From Ceratothoa steindachneri (Eukaryota; Arthropoda; Malacostraca; Isopoda; Cymothoidae), in assembly GCA_963969495.1 (NCBI GenBank), contig OZ018325.1, forward strand, positions 203,226,239 through 203,290,238: 64,000 bases of DNA, given 5' to 3'. Positions within the stretch are counted from its first letter, which is position 1. Each line of letters starts with the position of its first letter. A program made the translations under genes and the position numbers. The notes under the pieces are model-generated. The model did no database searches and had not been told where the DNA came from. It worked only from the letters and a program-made list of their open reading frames with translations. Shown in pieces: positions 1-12,053 of the stretch.

Positions 1-1047
1 CCCTCTCTTCCTCTATCTTTTTTTTCTTCTTCGGTATTTCTCTCTTTTCCTCTCTCTTATTCATTTTTATTTATCATTCTATCTCTGTTTATCTCTATAT
101 CTCTTTATATCTATCATTCTCTTTTCCCATCACTTTCTCTCTCTTAATCTTAGTTTATCACTGTTTTTTCGTTTTCTTTTATTCTCTCATATTTTTCTGT
201 TGCGTAGCACTCCCCCTCTAATCCTCTATCTTCTCTATATCCGCATCTTCTCTCAATGCCATCTATAATCATTCCCCTATTCTATCTTTATATATTCTCT
301 TTCTCTCCGAATTATCTCTTTCCATGTTATCTCATTCCCTCTATATCTACATTTCTATCCTTCATCGCACCATCACCTTGTTTATCTTTTCCCTCTTTGC
401 TTTTTCCCCTTACCTCTCTCCTTTTCATCTCTGCCCTCTTTTATCCTTCTCCACCTTTTCTCTCGTCTTATCTTTACAATCTCCCTTTTCCTAAGCTATC
501 CCTCTTTTTAATCTACCCATTTATCTAAGGTACCCCTCTTTTCTCTCTCCCGTATTTTAACCATCTCCTTTTATTTCTCTTCCCCTCTTTATTACTCCCC
601 TATTTTCCCCCTTCTTTTCTCTCACACCTTGTTTTCTCTCTCCCTGTTTTCTGTTTCTCCTACTATTCCCCTTATTCTCTTTCGCTCTCTTTTCTGAATG
701 CCTCCTCTTTCTCTCTGTCTTATTTTCTCTCCCCCTTTTTTACCTTTCCCATTATTTTCTCTGTCAGCTCTTTTCCTTCTCTACCCCAATATACTCTATC
801 TTCCTCTTTTATCTCCATCCATTTCCTTCTCCCTTCTCTCTCGACCCACTCTATAGCCATCCTTCACTATCAATCCGTCTCTCTCTTCCCCCCTAACCAT
901 CTACTCTTCTTCCTCCTCCCAATCTATACGCCTCTCTACCTCTCCCTCTCCTCCCCTTTTCTATCTCACTGCTCTCTCTCTCCTCACCTTATTCTCTCTC
1001 TCCCTGTTTCTTTCCCTCCCACCTGTCTCTCTATATATCATTTCACT

Positions 1048-1048
<1 letters not shown>
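1..1048. repeat. Polypyrimidine-rich low-complexity tract
   Basis: About 1 kb of strongly C/T-biased sequence (TCTCTTTT, CTCTCTCCC and similar runs) on the + strand. There is no fixed period and no gene. The open frame at 256-528 is a product of the biased composition (Pro/Ser/Phe/Leu only) and is not called. Confidence 0.85.

Positions 1049-1049
<1 letters not shown>

Positions 1050-1119
<70 letters not shown>
1050..1119. repeat. (TA)n microsatellite, left of palindrome
   Basis: Uninterrupted TA dinucleotide array of about 70 bp. It abuts the left end of the long inverted repeat that starts at 1119. Confidence 0.95.
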
Positions 1120-1122
<3 letters not shown>

Positions 1123-1909
1123 ATATTGAGGATAAATCCCAGAGCCACGTGAAACGGATGTAGCATCTTTTAATTTTTCACTACGCTTCGAAAACTACAA
1201 GTTTTCATCTTGAGGCTAGAATAAGTTTACAAAGTTAATATATATGAAGAAAACTTGAAAAGGCCAACAAGACATTATTTTAAAGAGTGACCAATTACAA
1301 AATATCAGTAGAAAGTACTACAAGTTAAATTAAATATGACTTGGCAACAGTTAAATTTGCTTTAAGACTGACTCAAAAATTAGTTCATAAATTTAAGGAT
1401 TATTGCAGAAATTAATTACAAACTATAAGAGAAATTGACCTGGCATTATTTAAAGATAATAAATTCAAACTTTTTTTTTTTAATTTTGTAAAGACGGTAA
1501 GAGTTGTTATATTAAATGTTTTTAACTCTTACAGTCTTTACAAAATTAAAAAAAAAAGTTTAAATTTATTATCTTTAAATAATGCCAGGTCAATTTCTCT
1601 TATAGTTTGTAATTAATTTCTGCAATAATCCTTAAATTTATGAACTAATTTTTGAGTCAGTCTTAAAGCAAATTTAACTGTTGCCAAGTCATATTTAATT
1701 TAACTTGTAGTACTTTCTACTGATATTTTGTAATTGGTCACTCTTTAAAATAATGTCTTGTTGGCCTTTTCAAGTTTTCTTCATATATATTAACTTTGTA
1801 AACTTATTCTAGCCTCAAGATGAAAACTTGTAGTTTTCGAAGCGTAGTGAAAAATTAAAAGATGCTACATCCGTTTCTCGTGGCTCTGGGATTTATCCTC
1901 AATATTAAA
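1119..1909. repeat. Near-perfect 791-bp palindrome (fold-back element)
   Basis: The left arm starts with TTTAATATTGAGGATAAATC at 1119, and its reverse complement ends at 1909. The symmetry centre is at about 1514. The arms are roughly 387 bp, with a short AT-rich loop near 1507-1522 (inner stem GTAAGAGTT / AACTCTTAC). Few mismatches are visible; one is in the CACGTG/CTCGTGG segment near the outer ends. No coding capacity was found. It is flanked on both sides by (TA)n. It could be a fold-back MITE that inserted at TA, or an assembly fold-back artefact. Confidence 0.9.
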
Positions 1910-1936
1910 TGCAGGCTTCACGGCCGAGCTCCATAT

Positions 1937-1937
<1 letters not shown>

Positions 1938-2018
<81 letters not shown>
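1938..2018. repeat. (AT)n microsatellite, right of palindrome
   Basis: Uninterrupted AT array of about 80 bp, starting 29 bp beyond the right palindrome arm. It is followed by a short CT-rich stretch. Confidence 0.95.
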
Positions 2019-2025
<7 letters not shown>

Positions 2026-3870
2026 CTCTCTCTCTTTCCCGCAAAGCTCTGAGAGACGGAAGTTACTAGTTGCTTACTCTTAGAATTCTTGCTTATCCAG
2101 ATCACTTACCAGACTCCTTCTTTAAAAAAAATGGCGCCAATTAACAGCTTTGGCGAGAGAGCAAAAAACATTTCCCGCGCAAAACAGGAAATGAAGACAA
2201 ATCAACCAAAAAAAAGGAAATTTCGGATTGAAATCGTTCGGACCTCGAACAAGGCGAGTTTTGTCCCTTTAAATTGGTTCGATTACTCAAATAATTCCAT
2301 TTGTAATTTTTTCTATGTTCATGTAATGTCATCAGTTTTTTATTAATTAAAAAGGCGAAAAGCAACAAGGGGTTATAGGCAATAAACTTTTTGAAGGAAG
2401 ATTCGTATAAAATAAGTCAAATTGGGGGAGGCGAAAGTGTGTGGAACGTACATAGCCTGTGTGGATTACTTAGTACAATAGGGATCAGAAGGGCTGGTAA
2501 TCCACCCACATGACTGTAACATTTCCACAACGAATGCAATAACCCTGTGGGAATTTTTTGAGTCGTAAAAATTCGAATATTTACATTGTATTTTATCAAT
2601 GAATCGACTATGAGAGATTTATTTGATCATGGATAGTGAAGAAGAGTGTTGGAATTTAGTTTCCTTTTTCTTGTCAGGTGGCATTTTAAAACCATACTGA
2701 CTGGTACTCAGTGGACGAGGCTCTCAAGATCGCAAGAGGTAATGCATTACACAAGAATATGTATTTATTAATTCAAATTAACCATTCAGTAAATTCCTTA
2801 AAATAATCTATATTCAAACCCGTTGCTGAAGGTTTATTTATGGATTTTTTGTCTCTAATTTCGAACTCCGGATTAAAAACGGATAATCTTAATCGCTTCA
2901 GAGATGTCGATAAGGAAGTGGAGTAAATGGCTCCAAAATAGGGAAGAAATGAAACTAATGCCAGGGAAATATCTAGTTAATAATAATTGTTATAGTAGTA
3001 TTATCTCATAGGATTGCATGCGCTGAGTTAGGAGTGCATTAATTTGTTATATGAATTAAAAAGTGAACTGGAGCGATTAATAGAAATACAGCGGTTATTG
3101 TAGCAGTCATGCCTCTCACGATTGATAGATGATAAGGAGTTAGAACTCATATAATTTGTTTAATGATTTACACAAATGATCAGATGAGAATTGACAGAGA
3201 ATTGGAATAAATGACGCAAAATAAAAGGAAAATACTATGAATGTCCGGTGCGTTTATTCAGCCTCGGTTGTTGTTAAAGTAATAGCTCGGTTAGGGTAGC
3301 AATGAGTACCTACCTCACACTGCCTGGACCACGCCTGGGGACCCTCTTCCTCCATACCAAGCAAGTGACTGTAGACTGTATCCAATAGACAAATCTAACA
3401 GTCCCAAACATAATTGTATCAACTGGGTAATTTTACCTTCACTTTTGCCTTCGCAGTACACGGGATTGTTAGCCCCCCACTTGTGGGAGCCACAGTATAT
3501 CTTACAGTCGTCAAATTATAAGATCCTAGGACGAGAGTTAGGTCTGTGTTAATTTGTTTTATCATCTGACCCAAACGGGTAGACAGATGGAATACACCAT
3601 CAAAAAGGTTATAATATTCCTTCTAGCATTTCATTTTGGTTGAGGAAGCTTCCCGAGGAGGAGTTGACCCTGTGTTTGTGTGAATCCAAGGCCTTCAACT
3701 TCTCGGAAGGGTAGCCATTTGCTCCCTAACTTTTGGCATTCACCCCAAGGCGATAAGGAGACCCCTTTTGGGGGGCAATGTTTCGTGCAGGTAAGAGAGA
3801 AAGAATGTATTCGAAGTGATGCCCAGGGTCACGTTGCTCTCCAAGGTTAACGGGACCTTACGCCCCGCCC
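2019..3870. other. Intergenic, no gene recognised
   Basis: AT-rich unique-looking sequence upstream of cuticle gene 1. The small open frames at 2089-2599 have no recognisable motif. The last 150 bp become GC-richer and form the proximal promoter of the gene at 3942. Confidence 0.6.
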
Positions 3871-3871
3871 C

Positions 3872-3905
3872 TATATAAGGCGAGACGTCCGTCGGCAGAG
3901 GCAGT
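3872..3905 (+). promoter_or_regulatory. TATA box and initiator of cuticle gene 1
   Basis: TATATAAG lies at 3872-3879 in a GC-rich context. A GCAGT initiator-like motif lies at 3901-3905 (arthropod Inr consensus TCAGT). The candidate +1 A at 3903 is 31 bp from the first T of the TATA box, which is canonical spacing. That would give a 5' UTR of about 39 nt before the ATG at 3942. A CCAAGGTTA sequence near 3840 is one base off the FTZ-F1 binding consensus known from moulting-gene control; that reading is speculative. Confidence 0.75.
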
Positions 3906-3941
3906 GCAGCAGATTCTTTCGAACAGCGTGGTTCTTTCATC

Positions 3942-6016
3942 ATGAAATCTCTTGTGAGTGTTCCAGTGGCCGTTGTTGTCTTCCTTCACACACTCACACA
4001 CACATATGCGCCATTTTTACCGGCCTACAATATTGGGGCTTTCATTGCAGAGGGAGTTAGTGCAGTAAAGTGTAACGAGTGTTTTGAATGATATGGGAGG
4101 GAACCACCGATGAAGTAGTTAGGGGGAATTGAAGTGAAAAAAAGAAAAGTATGAACAAGGTTTAGATGATGAGTGCCATTAATTCGGGCCTTTGGGACCC
4201 CTTAGAATTACTATGGATTTGAGTTGGGAGCATAGATGCGATCTGTAAGTGTAGTTCAGATGTCACACACACACACACACACACGCGTACATTCTGAATT
4301 CACCGGGATGTGTCCGTTAACTACTCCAACACCCTCACTAATTCTAACACTTTATAGTTCTTTTCTCTTATTCACCCTTCGATCATTTTCCTAATTCACC
4401 TTCTAAAGGGTTTCTATTTTAACCTCCGCGATTATCTACTGGAATCGTAGATGACCTCATAAATTGGATGACATTATTTTTTATCTACATAATTCACAAC
4501 AAACCGTCAATGCCTGAAAAGAGCGAAAGGTCTCGGAATCATTTTTTTCTCCGTGGGGTGTTTAGCATTGCAATGCAATATACACAATCGTGTTGGGAGA
4601 ATTCATTGAATGACGAGCCGATTTACGGTTGGTTTGAAGCATTGAGATTATTACAACTACACGTCGTAATATCTTTCAATTGCACAATGAAACATCTGCA
4701 CCACTACCCCCTCCGACACAACTCCTCTGGCTTCCATTAATTTATGTGTATGTGTGGTTGTTACATATTCATTCGTTGTTTTTCAATAATCCCCTTCCCC
4801 CTCACAGAGGAATATGCCTTCCCTGTGAAATGGTAGGAGGAAAAGAGCAGGTAGTTGAAGAGAGTTGCACTCCCTCAGGCTAACGTTCTCTCTAATCAAG
4901 TGTGCTAAGAGGCTTTCACACTAATTTACTTACCCTAACATCATCACTTTTATCACTGTTTTCTGTGCTGTCCTCGTTATTTTTCGCTTTTTAAGAAACA
5001 CGTAAATATAAAAATTCTCAAATCTTAACCGGATCGAAATTTTACCCTCCTCATCATCACTATTCATTACTATCACCATGATTATTATCATCACTATAAT
5101 CATTACCATTGGTATTAATATTCTCTTAATCATTACAGACACCATTATCTAATCTTTTAAAGGTGGAAATTACACTCGATCACACATTGAAATATTGCTG
5201 TTATGAGAGAATTGGTTTAAAATGTGAATTGTACAGACGAGTCGTTAGGGATCGAAAGGTGGGAGATTGTCATTTTCAAGAACCAAGAAAAGAGAAACTG
5301 ATTCTTTCTTTCTTTCTTTCCAGCTCCTCATTGCGGTAACGCTCCTTGTTTCAGCTGCGCACGCGCAGTTTGAATCCGGGCACGTCAAGATCTTGGAAGA
5401 CCAGCGGTTCCAAGATGGCGCAGCCTTTGGAAATTTCAGAAACCAAGAGGATGGAATTAAGTACAAGGAGGAAACCAATAAACAGGGTATTAGGACTGGC
5501 TTCTGGGAGTATCCGGATGAAAATGGAAAGCTGCAGAGAGTAGAATTCGAAGCTGGACCAGGAATAGGGTTCAGAATTGTAAACTCTAACATTGCCTCTC
5601 CCACTCCGATTCACACACCATCTTCCAGCTCTGACACACAACCACGCCGTCCATCTTCCAGCTCTGCCCCACAACCACGCCGTCCATCTTCCAGCCCCCA
5701 ACAACGCGCGCCCGTTCATCAAGCTCCCGTCGTGTTGCCTCGAGCCCAGCCTCAGCCTCGGCCACAACCCCAACAATTCCAGCCACAGCCCCAACAATTC
5801 CAGCCAAGGCACCAACAAATCCAGCCACAGCACCAGCAATTCCAGCCACTACAACAACCCCAGCTTCCAAGGATCCCCCTTGTCCAGCAGACCCAACCCA
5901 TCCCTGCCCAGCAGCCTCTCCAACAACCCGGGCCGTTGAATCTATTTGATTACCCGGCTGATCTCCAGTTCTTCCGTGACGCTGGTGGCCATAGATTCAA
6001 ATTCAAAGCCGTGTGA
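3942..6016 (+). CDS. RR-family (chitin-binding type 4) cuticle protein 1, two exons
   Basis: Structural protein that binds chitin in the exoskeleton. Exon 1 is 3942-3953 (ATG AAA TCT CTT, then GTGAGT donor). Exon 2 is 5324-6016 (after a pyrimidine tract and CAG). They join in phase to 234 aa. The signal peptide is MKSLLLIAVTLLVSAAHA, with cleavage before Q19. The RR core is at about residues 63-90 and follows G-x8-G-x6-[YF]-x-A: G63, G72, F79, A81, ending GIGF. It is preceded by HVKIL...FQDGA...QEDG (24-48). Residues about 95-210 are a Ser/Pro- then Pro/Gln-rich linker with QFQP-type repeats. The last 23 residues begin FDYPADL and end FKAV, a block shared with the paralogue at 27790-29202. 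The four-codon first exon splitting the signal peptide is typical of arthropod cuticle genes and decides this start; the in-frame ATG at 5267 lies within the intron. The family call is firm; the cuticle region or moult stage is unknown. Confidence 0.93.
3954..5323 (+). other. Intron 1 of cuticle gene 1
   Basis: A 1,370-bp intron running from GTGAGTG to TTTCTTTCTTTCTTTCCAG. It contains a (CA)n run at 4264-4284 and several meaningless short open frames (4468-5145). Nothing else was recognised in it. Confidence 0.88.
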
Positions 6017-9000
6017 GAAGGTGAAATTTCATCTGTAGACTTAAGGCCTTTTCCAAAAGCGAAACTAGGACTAGCCTGTGGTGTCCTAGTAAAGTATTTG
6101 CTAATGTCCTCATACCATGCGTCTTTCTTTAAGTTAATTTACTAATTACCCACCCCAAAATCCATCATCATCTGTATAAATGGAATCCATAATGATCCGT
6201 AGCTAGAGCTTGTAAAATAATGCTGCTAGGGAAAAGCCAATTGGATTTGAATGCTAGAGGGCTTCTTTACTGTAGAAAATGCATCGTGTAAACCGATAAG
6301 ACATCTGTTCTTATAAGAAACACATGTTCTTTCTAGTCATGATATACATCTGTATAAAATCTTTCTTATTTTCGCACCTATTAAGATTTCATGTATTCAC
6401 TCATCTATGCTCATTCTATTTTCACTTTTTTCTTGCTCTTATTTGTTCTTAGATTTACCTCTTCTTTCACATGTCTGTTCTTCTATTTCATTACTGACAG
6501 ACAATTTAACTCAGAGTTTCTCTATCTATGATATAGAAGTTTGGCTGCACTTCTGTGATATTGCTCCTTCTGTACTTGAAAGCAGATAAGACATTGCACA
6601 GATAAACTTAAAACTAGTAGAATAGAGACAATAGTATGGAGTTTTGTGATCTAATCGAAAGTTTCATTTAATGTGCAATTAATTTTGTCATATTTCATAT
6701 AAAATAATTAAAATTATAAATTCTTTCGAATCTTTTATTTCACTTTGAAATTTATCCAATTTTCAGTACTTCGATAAACAATAGAAGAACCTTGGTGCCA
6801 CCTTGAAAGACTGCGTATTTTCTTTAACCACTGAAATAGAATGTATTGATAAAGCTACTGAACTATATAGCTATGGATAAGAACTGCTGCACATATTTCA
6901 CTATGATTTTAATCCTATATAATTAAGAACAAAATGAACTGAAAAATACGAAAGAGCTAAATTATGAGGAAAATTCTTATTGGCGTTGAACCAAAACTAT
7001 TTAATGTTTAAACTAGTTTACTTCTGCACAAAAACAAACATCACTAAGAGATGGAAGGTTTACCTAATGGGTTCATGCATTTAAAAAAATAAATAAATAA
7101 TAAACGTGGAGGGTTAGAGGGATGGGTTGATTTGTAACCGAACTATGTACAAATTTGCTCCGACGGTCTACGAATACGTGCTAACGACACTAGTGTTTAG
7201 AGGCTGATGAGTCTTACTGTAAGTTATCCTCTATGCTCGTTTTTACTTCTCTTTGGTTTTTCTATTCATTCATTGATTTTCATTTTGATCCCTCCTTCTT
7301 TTCAATGCCTGGTTGAATCTGACTATAGGTAGACAAGAGCTTTAAAACTTCAAAATATACTTCCTTTAAAGGAATAATTGATCAGCTACAGTTGAATGTT
7401 TTTCACTCTCTGCCAACTTACAGGTTACGGAATGAATGCACAATTAGTGAAACATTTTCGTATTTTACAAGTACACTCTAGTATTGGATGATTATGAACA
7501 GTATATAGTTCATGGATGCTAAATAGAGCGAAAGTCGATGAGATTTACAAATTCTAGCATATAAAGGGCACTACAATATATAGACGTCTACTACTACCTG
7601 GCAGCCTTGATTTTTTTTGTTAGTCTGGCTATTAATTTTCACTTTTCCTAATCACACTACTTTTTGCAAACTCGTGCAAAGAAACTCGTTAGTTCAAGCC
7701 ATTTGAAAATAGACAATTCTCGAATTCTAAGATTTTTCATCACTTTATTTTACGAATCGCGCTGGTATTTGGGTGTGGTCGCAGGACTTGACAGCTAAAA
7801 AAAAATCCGATGACGTGATATTTCATGGCTCTTGCTTGGAGAGGGGGGTGAGGGGTTCTCGTTTTAAAAGCGACGTTTTCTCGATACTCTGACTTTGTCC
7901 TCTGGCATTTCAATGCTTTTTAGCGTGAATCAAAGATCACGTCAACAACAAGGTCTACATATGTAGAAGTCTCCCCAAGGCTTCATTTCTGAGGCGGCGT
8001 CGGCATAGTAATCAATCACGCTCGCTCTTAAGGGCATTCTAATGTCATCAGGAAGTGGGTATGCAAGAAAATGCCAAAGGAGCATTGTATTGAGAAATCA
8101 CTGTTCTCTTCTGTAATTTAACTTGCTCTTGGGGGTTATTAATTCTAAACAAATAATTTGGAATGAAAAAACTCGGGAGAGATAAAGATTTTGTGGGGAT
8201 TTAAATTGGGAGAATTTAATTAAATAGGAGTCGAAGAGAGCGACCTGATTGGTAAAACAGGACTACAAAATGTGTTGAGAAGTTCGCTGTAGGACGGGTT
8301 ATAAACAGCGCTTCAGCATTTCCTTAATATAGTCAAAGGTCATTTGGGGAATCAGGGAAACTAGAATAAATAATTCCTTCCTAAATATTTAAAACATGAT
8401 TTAGAAGCAGCACGATTATACGAGACAATGAACATTGGAGCTTTTTTACGCGTGTGGAGTTTATGTACAATATATACATATGTTTTTTTAGACACTAAAT
8501 ACTAAAGCAAAAACCAACAAGGGCATATGCTTCCGAAAGTTTGTGATAAGCGGTTTATAAAGAAAGTGTTGAAGTTAGGGAAGTGAAAATCCATTAAAGG
8601 TACTTATAGCGATCGGTTCCAGAAGGGTACGCAACTCTTAAGAACTTGCCAGACTGTAACTAAAGTTCCTCTGTGGCTGTTCGAGCAGTGAGTGGAACCA
8701 ATCCTCCAGATATCGGGTGCAGCAAGGTTGCACGGCACTTGAGCCTTGGGGAAGGAGGAGGAGGAGGAGAGAGAGAGAGATAGAGATCAGGGGTGCTTAA
8801 CTCTACGAGAGGGGGCTACACCCCATCAAATTTCTCTCTTTTCCTCCCCTACAGCCCCTAAACCTCAGGAAACAATGGAGGAGCGAATCTGTAATGATTG
8901 AAACGGGGCCCGGCGGGAAGTGGTATCTCTGAGTGGGGTGGAAACCGTTTGAATGGTGTCGATTGTGATGGTACCTGTCACACACAACAAACATTCAACA

Positions 9001-9980
9001 CGTTCTTTCATTCACAATACGGGGGGGGGGGTGAAGCAATTTATGTTTATGTTTGGAAAGTGCGGTAGATGGTACAGGCGACTGCGCAGACAGCATTTGT
9101 GGGGATTGGGGTGTTTACATGTCATTTGGTGGAAAAGTGTGGCAATCCGCCTGACTTTCATCCTGTATTCGGGATTAGTGAAGACATCATCATTATTATT
9201 AGAGGTTCGAATAGAAAGGTCTGTGAAAAGAAAGTGAATGGTAGGTTTCTAGCGCCAATAACAGGGTCTGCTGACCAAAATGTCGCGTGTCCTCACTTAT
9301 TCTGATTCATGACATTACGACCTTCAAAACTTTAAATAATTCCCGGACTAACCTTGGGGAGACATTGACAATTCTACCATTCCCAAAAATTAAAAACAAC
9401 ATAAGCGTTTCAAATTTCGTTAGAATTGGCCGAATAGTTACAATATTATTACAAAAACAGAAAAGGGCAAAACGGGGACCGACCGACCGACATAGTGAGA
9501 TGTCGAGTCGCCCGCGACTAGACTCGCTCGTGACTAAAGAAAAGAACACTTGAGTTTTGGAGGGCAAGAAGGGCCCGTAACTTCCCAGATTTTGTTTAAC
9601 CTTCGCAATTCAAATGTATGGTGGAGGCTGTGGCTTACGATAGAGGTGACGTTGGAGAGGGGTCCTTACACCCTGATTGGGACAAAGAGGGGGGGACGAA
9701 ATAGACAGAAGGAAGCCCCTTTCTCTGATGTGGAAGGGGGGTTCCATGGAAAGGAAGGGTGAACGCTGCTTCTTTCAAAGCTTCTTCAGGAGGGAGGGAG
9801 GGGAGATTGATCGGACGGACTATTTCTCGTTCTTCAACTCTCATCGGAGTCCAAATGGTCGAAAGACTCAAATAGTTGTGAGGTTTGAACCCTGGGGCTG
9901 AATCGATACTCTTCCTCTGTCTCGATGCGGTCAACGAAAGAATGGAATCGAACTCACCTCATTCCTAGAACCAAGGTGAG
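6017..9980. other. 3' flank of cuticle gene 1 and AT-rich intergenic DNA
   Basis: No further exon was recognised. No AATAAA is apparent close to the stop codon; ATTAAA at 6707-6712 is a possible poly(A) signal, giving a 3' UTR of about 700 nt, but this is weak. Short purine-rich (GAGA/GGAGGA) runs lie near 8753-8785, and a (GACC)n-like stretch near 9476-9490. The open frames between 8803 and 9934 lie in slightly GC-richer DNA but show no motif. Confidence 0.55.
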
Positions 9981-10117
9981 TGGAAACGCCACTTCCGATT
10001 TGAACAAAGTTAAGCCACGTCATGTGTGATAAGTAACTGGATGGAGTAGCAATTTTGGGTCGCCTTCGCGGTGACTGCCATACGCTGTAGATGCTCGTGG
10101 TTCGGATCCCACGTTAA
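9981..10117 (+). mobile_element. 5S-rRNA-like SINE, copy A
   Basis: The segment contains TCCGATTTGAACAAAGTTAA followed by GCCACGTC and ACTGGATGGAG. These match in order the 5S rRNA internal promoter elements (box A GAAGTTAAGCA..., box C ...TTGGATGGGTGACC). It ends in a GTGGTTCGGATCCCACG stem-loop that resembles a tRNA T-arm/B-box. A related copy lies at 25575-25698. Together these suggest a pol III-derived SINE. The tail and the exact ends are not defined. Confidence 0.55.
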
Positions 10118-10235
10118 TCAGTAAATAAATCCCTACTGAGAAATACAGGGCATCTTATTCGAGTGTGGTTCCGTGGTAAAAACCTCAACAATTTTTTCAT
10201 CATCAGAAGCGAGGTTAGGTGATCCGGAGCCATCT

Positions 10236-10780
10236 CGAAGTGGAGTTTAATGTAGTTTTCTATTGCTTGAGGCAGTGTTTAATGTGTTTTTATTGTGCCC
10301 GAGGTGTAGTTTAATGTGTTTTTCTTCTGCTCGAGGTGGAGTTTAATGTTGTTTTCTACTGTTTGAGGTAGTGTTTAGTGAGTTTTCATTGTGCCCGAGG
10401 GGGAGTTTAATGTTTTTCTTGTGCCCGAGGTGGAGTTTAATGTGGTTTTTCATTTGCTTAAGGCGGGGTTTAATGTTTTTCTTATGACCGAAATAGGGAT
10501 TAATGTGTTTTACTTGTGCCCAAGGTGGAGTTTAATGTGGTTTTTCTATTGTTTGAGGCAGGGTTTAATGTGGTTTTCTTATGCCCCAAAACGAATTTAA
10601 TGTGTTTTCTTCTATCCGAGGTGCAGTATAATGTGTTTTTTTTCCTAGACGGGGTTCAAAATGTTTTTCTTGTACTTTAGGTGGAATTTAATATGTTTTT
10701 CTCCTGTCCGAAATGGGGTTTAATATGTTTTATTTTGTCCAAAATGGGGTTTAATGTGGTTTTCTTTTTCCCGACGTTGG
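10236..10780 (+). repeat. 32-bp minisatellite (about 17 units)
   Basis: Degenerate direct repeats of about 30-33 bp built on GAGGTGGAGTTTAATGTG followed by a T-rich stretch and TTGTGCCC or TTGCTT. A further isolated partial unit lies near 10868-10906. The ORF at 10391-10600 is a translation of the repeat and is not called. Confidence 0.85.
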
Positions 10781-11164
10781 ATTTTCTTTTGCCCTGTAAT
10801 GTTTTTACTCAGAGCACAACTATACAAACTTCGAGTCTTTTATTGGCCATTATGATTTAAAATACAAAGAGGGTTTAATGTGTTTTGCTGCTGTCCGAAA
10901 TGAGACAGGCTTTTTATTAGTAAGTGGAGACCTCTAATTTAGCTTAGGATCCGAACCACGGTAACATATTTATGAGCGGAAATGGACTTTATGTATATAT
11001 TGAGCCCATATTCACAACGTTGTCCCCTGCCTCTGTTTTGACCTTTTTATTTCACCATTTGTGCTGGTAAAGTCCATTTCAAACTCACACTAATAATTAT
11101 CATTCAAAACTCAACAAACCTAAATAGACAAAGTAAATTAAATCGATATACAGTAAGAAGGAAA

Positions 11165-11242
11165 TTAATAATAATAATAATAATAATAATAATGGTAATG
11201 CTGATAATAATAATAATAATAAAAATAATAATAAATATAATT
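11165..11242. repeat. (AAT)n microsatellite
   Basis: Imperfect AAT/ATA trinucleotide array with small interruptions (GGTAATGCTG, AAA). Confidence 0.9.
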
Positions 11243-11267
11243 ATTACCAATGAATACTCCTGATTAA

Positions 11268-11269
<2 letters not shown>

Positions 11270-11336
<67 letters not shown>

Positions 11337-11350
11337 ATATATATATTTCT

Positions 11351-11413
<63 letters not shown>

Positions 11414-11416
11414 AAT
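11270..11416. repeat. (AT)n array grading into (AAT)n
   Basis: Long AT dinucleotide array with a short interruption (CTATATATATATTTCTATAC) near 11335-11358. It ends in seven AAT units at about 11397-11416. Confidence 0.92.
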
Positions 11417-11454
11417 AAAACTCACAAAGTGGCACGTGAGGAAAGCAATAATAT

Positions 11455-11550
11455 GAAAATTAACCCAAAGGAAAATGAAAAGATGAATCCAAGCACTTTC
11501 GAACTATATTTACTTGGATTCAACTTTTCATTTTCCTGTGGGTTAATTTT

Positions 11551-11551
<1 letters not shown>
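11455..11551. repeat. 39-bp-arm hairpin between AT arrays
   Basis: The left arm (11455-11493) begins GAAAATTAACCCAAAGGAAA. The right arm (11513-11551) is its reverse complement at 37 of 39 positions. The loop is 19 nt. The hairpin sits between two (AT)n arrays, the same arrangement as the large palindrome at 1119-1909. This looks like a miniature fold-back element, or a structured spacer that expanded together with the microsatellite. Confidence 0.85.
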
Positions 11552-11621
<70 letters not shown>

Positions 11622-11640
11622 TATATATATATATATATCT
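11552..11640. repeat. (AT)n microsatellite
   Basis: AT array with one interruption (CTT near 11620). It directly abuts the right arm of the hairpin at 11455-11551. Confidence 0.93.
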
Positions 11641-12053
11641 TCTATTGATTAATGATGGCCTTTTCCTTTGAGTGTTCATATAAACGGTTCATTTGAGCAA
11701 AGGAAACCTCCTTAGTGGTGGTCCGATTTGGGTTAAGTAGTTTAAACTGGATTATGCCATTTATATCTCACCAAACGCATAGGAAATTCTTCCATGGATG
11801 AGGCCCTAATTCCGGCTGGTGTATCGGTTTTTCCCCAGGACTAATTTATTGTCTGGAACGTTTAATATTATTATATATAACCCAATTTCCGTTTTCTATA
11901 ACAATCATATAAAAAATGGCTCCCTTTTCAGTCAAGCAATGGCAGATGAACAGATGTTGATTCTTTGTCGCAAGTGTACCTCTGACACCTCATGAGAAAT
12001 TCATTGCCCTAATGTGAACGTTTGCTTATGTTCTTTAAGTGACGATGCAAAGT
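11641..12053. other. Intergenic, no gene recognised
   Basis: AT-rich sequence with nothing recognisable in either strand. Confidence 0.6.

Noticed and set aside
1862..2105. Overlapping + and - reading frames across an AT array
   Set aside because: Poly Tyr-Ile translations of a microsatellite; the same holds for frames at 11267-11679, 24249-24562, 53361-53563 and 57081-57525.
5245..5939. Antisense and alternate-frame ORFs over cuticle gene 1 exon 2
   Set aside because: Shadows of the repetitive Pro/Gln linker; splice sites, signal peptide and RR motif support only the frame used.
9981..10117. Functional 5S rRNA or tRNA gene
   Set aside because: Too diverged from 5S rRNA outside the promoter boxes, and no complete cloverleaf; better explained as a SINE.
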